Source of the DNA: Betaproteobacteria bacterium
GTDB lineage: Bacteria; Pseudomonadota; Gammaproteobacteria; Burkholderiales; Burkholderiaceae_E
DNA length: 24,219 nt
Assembly (NCBI GenBank): GCA_009925965.1
Contig: RFPW01000011.1
Location: forward strand, 1-24,219
Direction of reading: 5' to 3'
The translations under genes were made by a program, and so were the position numbers. How positions within the stretch are numbered: position 1 is the stretch's first letter; each line of letters starts with the position of its first letter. The notes beneath the pieces were generated by a model. The model saw only the letters and a list, made by a program, of their open reading frames with translations, had not been told where the DNA came from and did not search any database. Positions 6,612 through 14,398 of this stretch are shown here, in pieces.

Positions 6612-8107
6612 ACTCACTAGGCGGTCGGGTCCTGATGCTGATCGCGGTCTTCTCGATGCTGTTGGCATCGTTGATTGCGACCGTTGGCCATCTCACGTAC
6701 CGCGACTACCGGAGCGAACTGGTCAGCGCCCGAGCGGATGGATTTGCCAAGCAAATCCTGGCCTCGTTCCCCGACCTCTGGATGGCTTATGCCGCCGACC
6801 CGAGCCGCTTTGGTGAACGTCTGCGCGAGTTCGTACTCTTTGAACCCAACACGGGGCTGTATCTACTGGATCGACAAGGTCGGGTGCTGGCTACAGCGGG
6901 AGACATCCGCGGATTCTGGACGCGCTATCGGGTTGATCTTGCAAAACTGTTAGACGATTTGCATGAGGACCCCGCCCGCCCCCTGGAGGGCGATGATCCC
7001 GATGACATTGACGCTACCGCCGTGGTGGCGGCCCGACCCGTATTGACCGATGGGATCCCTCGAGGTTGGCTCTATGTCGTCGCACGAGACCCGGAAGTTG
7101 ACGCCGAGACAGCGATGGTCATTCGGGGCCATGCCGCCCAGGGTCTGATCAAAATGGTCTTGCTGACCCTAGGGATTGGAACTTTACTAACGGTTGCAAT
7201 CATTGCGATGCTGGCGCACCCGCTTGCTGCCCTGACCTCGGTAGCTGAAAGCATTCGCCGGTCAGGCTTCGCAGCCGCACTCCCAGTGCACTTTCCGTAC
7301 GATGACCGCCAGGACGAAATCGGCCGGCTATCGCTGACCTTGCATGAAATGTACGACCGGTTACGGCAGGAAAATGAACGGGTGTTGCACAGCGATGCTC
7401 GACGTCGCGACATGGTTGCGGGCGTGAGTCACGACCTGCGCACGCCACTTACCGCGCTCATCGGGCAACTTGAAACCATCCGGCTTAAGGGGGCATCTTT
7501 ACCCGAAGAAATGCGCATCCGGTACTTCGACGCGGCGATGCAAAATGCTGGGCATCTGCGCCGGCTCACCGACAGCCTGGCCGAGATTGGACGTCTGGAT
7601 AGCCCTGACCTGCGCGCCTCGCCCGAGCCGATCGCCCTTGGGGAGTTTTTGGATGATGTCGCGGCACGTTTTCGGGCTCGAGCTGACGAGGCGAAGATCC
7701 GTCTGTCGGTGGACTACGCCGAGGGCCTGCCCCTGGTTCAGCTTGATGCTGCCCTGATGGAACGGGCGCTTTCAAACCTTCTCGACAACGCCTTGAGATT
7801 CACGCCGGCGTCGGGTCTGGTTCAGGTGAACGTAATCCGCGACGATCAGAGCGTGCGTATCGAAGTCGTCGATACCGGGCCAGGGGTCAGCGCCGAAGAT
7901 CAACCCCGGGTGTTTGACCGCTTCTTTCAGGGCAGCCGACACCGTGAGCAACGCGGATCGAGCGGTCTGGGTCTTGCCATCGTGCGGCGAATTGCCGAGT
8001 TGCATGGCGGCAAAGCGGGACTGACGAGTCTCCCGTCGGCTGGGGCACGGTTCTGGATCGAACTGCCACTGGTCATTCCTACGAGCGTCCATCGGCGCCT
8101 GTCTTAG
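6608..8107 (+). CDS. Sensor histidine kinase
   Basis: This 499-residue inner-membrane kinase is the cognate partner of the preceding regulator. TM1 is at about residues 7-28 and TM2 at about 180-204, leaving a periplasmic sensor of some 150 residues that contains LYLLDRQGRVLATAGDI, reminiscent of a Cache-type fold. A HAMP linker follows (about 205-258). The HisKA domain has the phosphorylated H275 in VAGVSHDLRTPLTALIG. The ATPase domain shows N394 in LSNLLDNALRFTP, DTGPGV at 422-427, FDRFFQGS and SSGLGLAIVRRI (451-462). All catalytic boxes look intact. The start ATG lies inside the regulator's stop, so the two are translated together. The ligand is unknown. The class is the common OmpR-partner (HPK1-like) type. 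Confidence 0.95.
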   Translation: MNSLGGRVLMLIAVFSMLLASLIATVGHLTYRDYRSELVSARADGFAKQILASFPDLWMAYAADPSRFGERLREFVLFEPNTGLYLLDRQGRVLATAGDIRGFWTRYRVDLAKLLDDLHEDPARPLEGDDPDDIDATAVVAARPVLTDGIPRGWLYVVARDPEVDAETAMVIRGHAAQGLIKMVLLTLGIGTLLTVAIIAMLAHPLAALTSVAESIRRSGFAAALPVHFPYDDRQDEIGRLSLTLHEMYDRLRQENERVLHSDARRRDMVAGVSHDLRTPLTALIGQLETIRLKGASLPEEMRIRYFDAAMQNAGHLRRLTDSLAEIGRLDSPDLRASPEPIALGEFLDDVAARFRARADEAKIRLSVDYAEGLPLVQLDAALMERALSNLLDNALRFTPASGLVQVNVIRDDQSVRIEVVDTGPGVSAEDQPRVFDRFFQGSRHREQRGSSGLGLAIVRRIAELHGGKAGLTSLPSAGARFWIELPLVIPTSVHRRLS

Positions 8108-8170
8108 GTGAGGACCCGCGCAGGTGGCACAATGTCGCTTCTAGAGATCTGTTCAGACTGAGCCGCAGGC

Positions 8171-9508
8171 ATGCCCAAAAAAACCCCCTCCGCTTCCGTT
8201 CCCAAAAAAAACCCGAACCCCAAAAACGACTCTCGCGCCGGCGAATCTCCGATACGCCGAGTCGTCCTGGCCTACTCGGGAGGGCTGGATACTTCCGTGA
8301 TCTTGAAGTGGCTGCAAGACCACTATCAATGCGAAGTCGTCACCTTCACGGCCGATATCGGACAGGGCGAAGAACTCGAACCCGCCCGCGCAAAAGCCCT
8401 GAAAATGGGCATTCCGCCAGAGAATATTTTCATCGAGGACCTTCGCGAAGAGTTCACCCGAGACTTCGTCTTCCCGATGTTTCGTGCTAACGCACTGTAC
8501 GAAGGCGAGTACCTGCTGGGCACCTCAATCGCCCGCCCTCTCATCGCGAAGCGACTGATCGAAATCGCCCGCCAGGTCAAAGCCGACGCGATCTCACACG
8601 GTGCGACGGGGAAGGGTAATGATCAGGTCCGGTTCGAACTCGGTGCCTATGGCTTGATGCCTGGCGTCAGAATCATTGCGCCATGGCGCGAATGGGATTT
8701 GCTCTCGCGGGATCGACTGCTGGCCTATGCCGACACCCACGGCATCCCCGTTGACTACAAGAAGCGCAAAGGAGAAGCACCCTATTCGATGGATGCCAAT
8801 CTTCTTCACATCAGCTACGAGGGGGGTGTTCTCGAAGATCCCTCTAAGGCGCCTAGCGAGACCATGTGGCGCCTGACTGTGTCTCCCGAAAAAGCCCCCG
8901 CACGGGCTGAGCATATTGAAATCACCTTTAAGGCGGGCGATCCAGTCGCCCTAAACGACGTACCGCTCGCGCCCCATGAATTGTTGGCTGAACTCAATCG
9001 AATCGGCGGTCGTCACGGTGTTGGTCGGCTCGATCTGGTCGAGAACCGCTACGTCGGGATGAAGAGCCGTGGCTGTTACGAGACCCCAGGCGGAACGATC
9101 CTTCTGAAAGCCCACCGCGCGATTGAGAGTCTGACCCTCGATCGCGAGGTCGCCCACCTGAAGGACGATCTCATGCCCCGCTATGCCAGTCTGGTTTATA
9201 ACGGCTACTGGTTCAGCCCGGAGCGCGAAGCGCTGCAGGTCTTGATCGACCACACTCAGAAGGTTGTGAACGGAAAGGTCGTTTTGAAGCTTTTCAAAGG
9301 CAATGTCCTGGTGACCAGCCGAACCAGCGACGATTCGCTGTTCGACACCCGGATCGCGACCTTCGATGACGATGGTGGCGCCTACAACCAGGCCGATGCC
9401 GGTGGGTTCATCAAACTCAATGCGCTGCGGATGCGGATCGCCGCGAGCCGCGGACGAACGCCCGCATCAGCGCGCATTGTCCGACCCCGCAAGACATCCA
9501 AAGCCTGA
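8171..9508 (+). CDS. argG: Argininosuccinate synthase
   Basis: ArgG joins citrulline and aspartate using ATP to make argininosuccinate. The core is typical: the PP-loop AYSGGLDTSVILKWL at residues 34-48, FTADIGQGEE, GATGKGNDQVRFEL, APWREWDLLSRD, and YSMDANLLHISYEGG. The total of 445 residues is longer than the roughly 400 usual for this class. It has an extra N-terminus of about 27 residues rich in Lys, Pro and Asn, and a basic tail (RGRTPASARIVRPRKTSKA). No ATG, GTG or TTG lies in frame between 8171 and the PP-loop, so the extension seems real. It is encoded over A-runs of 7, 8 and 5 bases. argG sits apart from argDF, behind the two-component genes, with a 63-base gap that may hold its own promoter. 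Confidence 0.96.
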   Translation: MPKKTPSASVPKKNPNPKNDSRAGESPIRRVVLAYSGGLDTSVILKWLQDHYQCEVVTFTADIGQGEELEPARAKALKMGIPPENIFIEDLREEFTRDFVFPMFRANALYEGEYLLGTSIARPLIAKRLIEIARQVKADAISHGATGKGNDQVRFELGAYGLMPGVRIIAPWREWDLLSRDRLLAYADTHGIPVDYKKRKGEAPYSMDANLLHISYEGGVLEDPSKAPSETMWRLTVSPEKAPARAEHIEITFKAGDPVALNDVPLAPHELLAELNRIGGRHGVGRLDLVENRYVGMKSRGCYETPGGTILLKAHRAIESLTLDREVAHLKDDLMPRYASLVYNGYWFSPEREALQVLIDHTQKVVNGKVVLKLFKGNVLVTSRTSDDSLFDTRIATFDDDGGAYNQADAGGFIKLNALRMRIAASRGRTPASARIVRPRKTSKA

Positions 9509-9528
9509 TCCTGCTCTCGGAGAATCCC

Positions 9529-10014
9529 ATGCCCTCCTTCGACGCCACCCTTGAGGCCGATGAGACTGAAATCCGCAACGCAATTGACCAGACCAACAAG
9601 GAAATCACGACCCGCTTCGATTTCAAGGGGTCAAATGCCAAGGTCGAACAACGCGAGCACGAATTGACCTGCCACGCCGACAGCGATTTTCAACTGGGGC
9701 AGGTCCGCGACGTCCTGATTGGAAAATGTGCCAAACGGGGAGTCGATGTACGTTTCCTCGACCTTGGGGACGTTCAGAAAATGGGTGGCGACAGAGTCAA
9801 GCAAGTGATCACTGTTCGCCATGGAATCGCCGGTGATGATGCCAAAAAAATCGTTCGAATCATTAAAGACAGCAAGATCAAAGTTCAAGCCGCCATCCAG
9901 GGTGATGCGGTTCGTGTCACGGGCACCAAGCGCGATGATCTGCAGTCCGTGATGTCACTGCTACGCAAGGATATGACCGAACTGCCACTGAGCTTTGGCA
10001 ATTTCCGCGACTGA
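9529..10014 (+). CDS. yajQ: YajQ family nucleotide-binding protein
   Basis: YajQ (DUF520) proteins are small two-domain proteins with RNA-recognition-like folds. Some members bind cyclic di-GMP and affect virulence genes (the Xanthomonas XC_3703 work), while the general role is unsettled. The 161-residue protein is standard length and shows MPSFDATLEADETEIRNAID, EITTRFDFKGSNAKVEQRE, GKCAKRGVDVRFLDLG, and the ending RKDMTELPLSFGNFRD, all characteristic. ATG 9529 lies 20 bases after the argG stop, so it is probably in the argG transcript. The next reading frame begins within its last codons. Confidence 0.96.
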   Translation: MPSFDATLEADETEIRNAIDQTNKEITTRFDFKGSNAKVEQREHELTCHADSDFQLGQVRDVLIGKCAKRGVDVRFLDLGDVQKMGGDRVKQVITVRHGIAGDDAKKIVRIIKDSKIKVQAAIQGDAVRVTGTKRDDLQSVMSLLRKDMTELPLSFGNFRD

Positions 10015-10585
10015 TCTGCCGTCCACGGGTGAACTACATCCGCGGCAGAAGGCGCTGGTCGAAGCCGTTCGTCACGCGGGCAATACGGGCGTGTTCGTGG
10101 CGGGCCCGGTTAATACGGCATTCGCACAAGACCTTTCAAAGCGCGGGATGATCCGGTTAGAAGTTCTTCCAGGCCGACAATCTCAGCCCGCTTTTATGGC
10201 CTTACCGGCCATCGCGAGCGACCCTGCGGGCTATTCCTTTGATCGCGTAGTCGCAGTCGCGCGCGAATGGGCCATGTTGCGCTGGCACTTTAACGACGCC
10301 GCCCTGATTGCCGAATGTGTGAAGCGAAGCATTGAAAATAGGGAGTCGGTTTCACCACGCGAAGTCATGGATCGACTCGCAATTCGGTTCGGACTAGAAG
10401 ATCCCCATGACGGTAACGCGCCCAAAGACGTCGCAGTGCGCGGCGAGGTCGCTGCGCGTGGAGCGGGAATCGATGAGGAATGGCTTGAGGCTCGGGCGCG
10501 AAATGCCGCCCCGGTGGTGGAAACCAAAACGCGCCGCCCGAGTGCAGCTGAGCGCGCTAGAGCCCAGTTGATCCGGCGCTCGTGA
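9995..10585 (+). CDS. Uncharacterised protein, possible winged-helix
   Basis: I do not recognise this 196-residue protein. The N-terminal third looks like a helix-turn-helix or winged helix: HPRQKALVEAVRHAGNTGVF is followed by a second helix and AFAQDLSKRGMIRLEVLPGR, a pattern like recognition helix plus wing. The middle is helical (DRVVAVAREWAMLRWHFNDA). The C-terminus is charged and basic (RRPSAAERARAQLIRRS). The only early start in frame is TTG 9995, which overlaps the yajQ 3' end by 20 bases. The next option is GTG near 10091, which would cut off the predicted fold. Its last 29 bases overlap the 3' end of convergent folE2. Composition matches its neighbours. It could be a DNA-binding regulator, but that is inference. 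Confidence 0.65.
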   Translation: MAISATDLPSTGELHPRQKALVEAVRHAGNTGVFVAGPVNTAFAQDLSKRGMIRLEVLPGRQSQPAFMALPAIASDPAGYSFDRVVAVAREWAMLRWHFNDAALIAECVKRSIENRESVSPREVMDRLAIRFGLEDPHDGNAPKDVAVRGEVAARGAGIDEEWLEARARNAAPVVETKTRRPSAAERARAQLIRRS

Positions 10586-11361
10586 TCCGAGCCCAGGCGG
10601 AATGGTTATGGATGGATTCGAAGTTTTCGGCTTCGACCCAGAACTGGCCGATTTCAGGCTGTGCCTTCAGCGCGCTTGCCACATCGCGAACCAGATCCTC
10701 AACGAATTTCGGGTTGTCGTAGGCCCGTTCGGTCACGAATTTCTCATTCATCGGATCTCTTAAGAAGGCCCCAGAGTTCACAGGAAGCCTGGGCTTCGAT
10801 CAACCGAATCAGGTCATTTAACGACAGGTCGCCCTGAACGACAGCGTGAACCGTGACATGCGAGCGTTGATTATGAGCTCCATAGTCACTAATCCCCTTT
10901 GAGCAGGGACATAGACTTGTCACAGGAACAACGACGGTCAGAGCCACTTGAACCGCCCCTGCCGGCTCGACTCGACCTGCAATCGTCAATTGATAATCCA
11001 TCAGGCTGGCAACCCCTGAGACCGGTGCCACTTTGCGGATGAAGTAGGGGAAGCTGACCTCAACCCCGCCCTCGGTCGCCTCGAGTCGGGCAACCATCCG
11101 TAACAAGAACTCTCGGAAACTGGAAAGATCCAGAGGCACAACTGCCGCCGCTTGTTCTTCGAGTAGCGCAACGAAGCGGGACATATGTGTACCCTTCTGA
11201 TGCGCTGGTAACTGGACGTCAAGCGTCCAAAGGCCCACCGATGCGAGCGCCTCTTGCCCGGTACGCCAGCGAATCGGATGGCGTACGCCTCGAATGCCGA
11301 CCCGATCGATGACTAAGGCCCGATCGTCGGCGCTTCCCTGAACGTCAGGAAGCTCGTTCAT
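10557..11361 (-). pseudogene. folE2: GTP cyclohydrolase FolE2 (type IB), frameshifted
   Basis: FolE2 converts GTP to dihydroneopterin triphosphate, the first step of folate synthesis, and unlike FolE does not strictly need zinc. The first 205 codons (11361 to stop 10744-10746) show LPAHQKGTHMSRFVALLEEQ, VPVTSLCPCSKGISDYGAHN with predicted ligands C151 and H163, and ASCELWGLLKRSDE ending at E205. The rest, KFVTERAYDNPKFVEDLVRD through ENFESIHNHSAW with H250, lies in another frame. The cause is ATGAATGA on the coding strand (10744-10751). Deleting one ATGA gives SDEKFVTE and a clean 266 residues, the normal length. Start ATG 11361 overlaps the dxs stop (TGATG), so the gene is coupled to dxs. 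The 64-residue tail could be restarted at ATG 10751, so a split product cannot be excluded. Confidence 0.9.
10744..10751 (-). repeat. 4-base tandem duplication (ATGA x2) breaking folE2
   Basis: The coding strand reads ATGAATGA here (TCATTCAT on the given strand). One copy in place of two restores the FolE2 frame exactly. The duplication makes a TGA stop at 10746-10744 in the upstream frame and an ATG at 10751-10749 in the downstream frame, overlapping within eight bases. Confidence 0.9.
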
Positions 11362-13328
11362 CAAGCCGCCGACGGATTGGGAGGGGTACCAGAAGATGCA
11401 GCGGTCGCGAGCGGTTTGACCCAATCGCCAAAACGCGAGCGGATGGAACGTTCTATGCCGCCCGCATCGAGGCCCTCTGCCGCCAGCAGCTTTTGGTGAT
11501 CGCCATGATCAATAAAGCGATCGGGCAGCCCGAGCATCAGCATTGGCCGCAAGATGCCGTCAACAGACAATGCTTCGGCACACGCGCTACCAGCACCGCC
11601 GAAAATCGCATGTTCCTCGAGTGTGATGAGCGCGTCATGATCCGCCGCCAGAGACCTCAACAGTTCTTGATCAATGGGTTTGACACAGCGCATATCCACC
11701 ACCGTGGCGTCGAGAGACTGCGCAGCCGTTAGCGCAGGATGCAAAAGCGTCCCAAACGCGAGGATGGCGACCCGCCCTGCCCCGCCTTGAAGCTGAGCTT
11801 GTCGCTGGCTTTGGCGGCGTATCTCACCCTTACCGATTTCGATTGGCTGAAGGTCTGTCCCGATTGCTGCGCCAACACCCGTCCCGCGCGGATAGCGAAC
11901 CGCGACCGGGCCATCATGCGCGTAACCAGCGCTGAGCATCCGCCGACATTGATCCTCATCACTCGGGACGAGGACAACCATATTCGGGATACAACGCAGA
12001 TAAGCAATGTCGTAGGCCCCTGCGTGGGTCGCGCCGTCGGCGCCCACCAAGCCAGAGCGATCGAGTGCAAATAGGACTGGCAGATTCTGCAACGCAACAT
12101 CATGAATCAACTGATCATAACCACGCTGCAAGAACGTCGAATAAATCGCGACAACCGGTTTGAGTCCCTCACAGGCAATGCCAGCCGCGAACGTAACGGC
12201 GTGCTGTTCAGCAATGCCCACATCAAAATATCGCGACGGAAACCTGCGCTCGAACTCAACGAGGCCTGAACCTTCCCGCATCGCCGGCGTGATCGCAACC
12301 AGACGCGAATCCGCCTCGGCTTGGTCACACAACCATTGGCCGAAGACTTGGGTGAAGGTGGGCCGCGTCGGGGCACTCGATTTCCCCAAGCCAACCGCCG
12401 GGTCAAAACGACTCGGCCCATGATAGGCAATCGGATCGGCCTCGGCACGCTTGTAGCCCGCACCCTTTCGGGTCACCACATGCAAAAACTGCGGCCCGCG
12501 CAATTCGCGTAAATTCTGCAGTGTGGGGACGAGTGACTCCAGATCATGGCCATCGATTGGCCCCACGTAATTGAAGCCGAACTCTTCGAACATGGTCGCT
12601 GAGGACACCATGCCCTTGGCATGCTCTTCGAAGCGCCGCGCGATCTCCAGAACGGGAGGCGCAATGGACAACACATCGCGCGCAAAACTCCGTGCGGCCG
12701 CGTAAAAACGCCCTGAAAGCAATCGGGCCAAATATCGATTCAGAGCGCCAACGGCGGGCGAGATCGACATGTCGTTATCGTTGAGAATGACAAGCAGATC
12801 AATGTCGGCGGTCACACCCGCGTTGTTGAGTGCTTCGAAGGCCATTCCCGCACTCAGCGCTCCATCACCGATCACTGCAATGTGGCGACGTCGGCGCGGC
12901 CCGACGTTATCGCCGAGGTTGCGCGAGGCCACCGCCATCCCGAGCGCGGCCGAGATACTGGTTGAGGAGTGCGCCGTGCCAAACGTGTCGTACTCGCTTT
13001 CGGCACGACGCGGAAAACCCGACAGCCCGCCCAGTTGCCGAAGCGTCGGCATCGCGTCGCGGCGCCCAGTCAGTATTTTGTGAGGATAACTTTGATGACC
13101 GACGTCCCAGACAATTCGGTCGCGCGGCGTATCAAACACACGATGCAGCGCGATTGAAAGCTCTACTGTCCCCAGATTAGACGAAAGATGGCCACCGGTC
13201 TGTGACACGGTCTCAAGCAGAAACGCCCGCAGTTCATGCGCCAGTGGCTGTAGCCGAGATCGGTCTAGGCGACGCAGATCGGCTGGCGAATTGATTCGAT
13301 CAAGCGTTGGATAAGCGGTCTTGGTCAT
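11361..13328 (-). CDS. dxs: 1-deoxy-D-xylulose-5-phosphate synthase
   Basis: Dxs condenses pyruvate and glyceraldehyde 3-phosphate, using thiamine diphosphate, to make the first MEP-pathway intermediate. The product also feeds thiamine and pyridoxal synthesis. The 655-residue protein is slightly longer than the usual 620-640. It shows TGGHLSSNLGTVELSIALH with H47, WDVGHQSYPHKILTGRRD, the ThDP and magnesium site GDGALSAGMAFEALNNAG (154-171) with NDND from 183, and the catalytic glutamate E374 in DVGIAEQHAVTFAAG. RSGLVGADGATHAGAYD follows. The last 20 or so residues (ATAASSGTPPNPSAA) are a low-complexity tail. It follows ispA by 12 bases and its stop overlaps the folE2 start by one base, so ispA-dxs-folE2 is an operon. 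Confidence 0.97.
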   Translation of the reverse strand: MTKTAYPTLDRINSPADLRRLDRSRLQPLAHELRAFLLETVSQTGGHLSSNLGTVELSIALHRVFDTPRDRIVWDVGHQSYPHKILTGRRDAMPTLRQLGGLSGFPRRAESEYDTFGTAHSSTSISAALGMAVASRNLGDNVGPRRRRHIAVIGDGALSAGMAFEALNNAGVTADIDLLVILNDNDMSISPAVGALNRYLARLLSGRFYAAARSFARDVLSIAPPVLEIARRFEEHAKGMVSSATMFEEFGFNYVGPIDGHDLESLVPTLQNLRELRGPQFLHVVTRKGAGYKRAEADPIAYHGPSRFDPAVGLGKSSAPTRPTFTQVFGQWLCDQAEADSRLVAITPAMREGSGLVEFERRFPSRYFDVGIAEQHAVTFAAGIACEGLKPVVAIYSTFLQRGYDQLIHDVALQNLPVLFALDRSGLVGADGATHAGAYDIAYLRCIPNMVVLVPSDEDQCRRMLSAGYAHDGPVAVRYPRGTGVGAAIGTDLQPIEIGKGEIRRQSQRQAQLQGGAGRVAILAFGTLLHPALTAAQSLDATVVDMRCVKPIDQELLRSLAADHDALITLEEHAIFGGAGSACAEALSVDGILRPMLMLGLPDRFIDHGDHQKLLAAEGLDAGGIERSIRSRFGDWVKPLATAASSGTPPNPSAA

Positions 13329-13340
13329 CGGCGGATTAGG

Positions 13341-14303
13341 TTAAGCACGACGCTTGATGATACGGTCAGCCAGATCAATCAAACGGCGCGAACGGTCGCC
13401 CCACGGCGAAAGAGCAGCAACAGCCTCGTCCCGCAGAGCAATCGCTAGAGCGCGCGAGGCTTCGAGTCCGAGTAAAGACACAAAAGTCGGTTTATTGTGC
13501 TCTGAATCCTTACCGGCTGTCTTGCCCAGCGTATGCGTGTCGGATTCAACATCCAGCACATCATCAATGACCTGAAACGCCAAACCGACGAGGTTTGCGT
13601 AATGGTCGAGTTCCGAAGGAATAAAAGTCGCGTCCGAATCAGAGGCCCGCGGACCCGTTAACCATCCCAGGCGCACCGATGCCTGGAGCATGGCTCCGGT
13701 CTTTGCCCGATGCATGGCCTCGAGCGATTGACGGTCAAGAGTCTGCCCAACCGCAGAAAGATCAAGCGCCTGCCCGCCAACCATTCCCTGCGCGCCGGCC
13801 GCGGCAGCCAACTCAGCCACCATCTTCACGACGGCGGGCGCACTCACTGATCGACCTACCAATTGAGCCAACGCTGCAAACGCTAGAGACTGCAATCCGT
13901 CACCCACCAACATCGCCGTGGCCTCACCATAGGCCACATGGACGGTGGGTTTACCCCGACGCAAGACATCGTTGTCCATGCAGGGTAGATCGTCGTGCAC
14001 GAGGGAGTAGGCGTGGATCAACTCGACTGCACTCGCGGCCAGATCGAGCGCCGGCTCAGAAGCCTCTGACAATTCTCCCGCCGCATAGACCAAGAGCGGC
14101 CGGATCCGCTTGCCGCCGTCCAAAGCCGCATAGCGCATGGCGTCGAGCAACCGCGGCGGTTGCGCGCCGCAGCCCTCAATGAGGCGCTCAAGTGCGCGCT
14201 CGACCGACGCTTGTCGCTGCACCGTCCAATCTAAAAAAGGGGGGTCGGACGGATTGGTCTGACGAGGCGCAGACATCTCAGAATGCTCGATCTTTGGTTC
14301 CAT
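13341..14303 (-). CDS. ispA: Polyprenyl synthase, farnesyl diphosphate synthase type
   Basis: IspA extends dimethylallyl diphosphate with isopentenyl diphosphate to farnesyl diphosphate, the precursor of undecaprenyl phosphate and quinone tails. The protein is 320 residues from ATG 14303, or 311 from ATG 14276. Both are slightly above the usual 295-300 and I cannot choose firmly. The substrate-binding GGKRIRPLLVYAAGEL is at about 63-78. The first aspartate motif is DDLPCMD at 104-110, followed by RRGKPTVHVAYGEATAMLVG. The second motif is FQVIDDVLDVESDT with D247, D248 and D251, then LGKTAGKDSEHNKPTFVSLL. The residues before the first aspartate motif fit the C15 type, but product length cannot be proven by eye. 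dxs follows 12 bases on. No xseB precedes it. Confidence 0.94.
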   Translation of the reverse strand: MEPKIEHSEMSAPRQTNPSDPPFLDWTVQRQASVERALERLIEGCGAQPPRLLDAMRYAALDGGKRIRPLLVYAAGELSEASEPALDLAASAVELIHAYSLVHDDLPCMDNDVLRRGKPTVHVAYGEATAMLVGDGLQSLAFAALAQLVGRSVSAPAVVKMVAELAAAAGAQGMVGGQALDLSAVGQTLDRQSLEAMHRAKTGAMLQASVRLGWLTGPRASDSDATFIPSELDHYANLVGLAFQVIDDVLDVESDTHTLGKTAGKDSEHNKPTFVSLLGLEASRALAIALRDEAVAALSPWGDRSRRLIDLADRIIKRRA

Positions 14304-14330
14304 GTCGTTGATTTTACAATTCCCGGGGCC

Positions 14331-14358
14331 TTGACCTTGAAACCGGTGCGGGTAGACT
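14331..14358 (+). promoter_or_regulatory. Sigma-70-like promoter for the Rieske-rhodanese pair
   Basis: TTGACC (14331-14336) is followed by a 16-base spacer and TAGACT (14353-14358), giving five and four matches to the two consensus hexamers. It lies in the 95-base divergent gap with ispA and about 40 bases before the ATG at 14399. A ribosome site, AAAGGGTGG, precedes that start. Confidence 0.45.
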
Positions 14359-14398
14359 CACCCTTCTGTCATGAAGATTTCATTAGAAAGGGTGGAAC

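Noticed and set aside
8128..8133. CACAAT ahead of argG as a -10
   Set aside because: The position is plausible, but there is no recognisable -35 and the hexamer is weak, so I did not list it as a feature.
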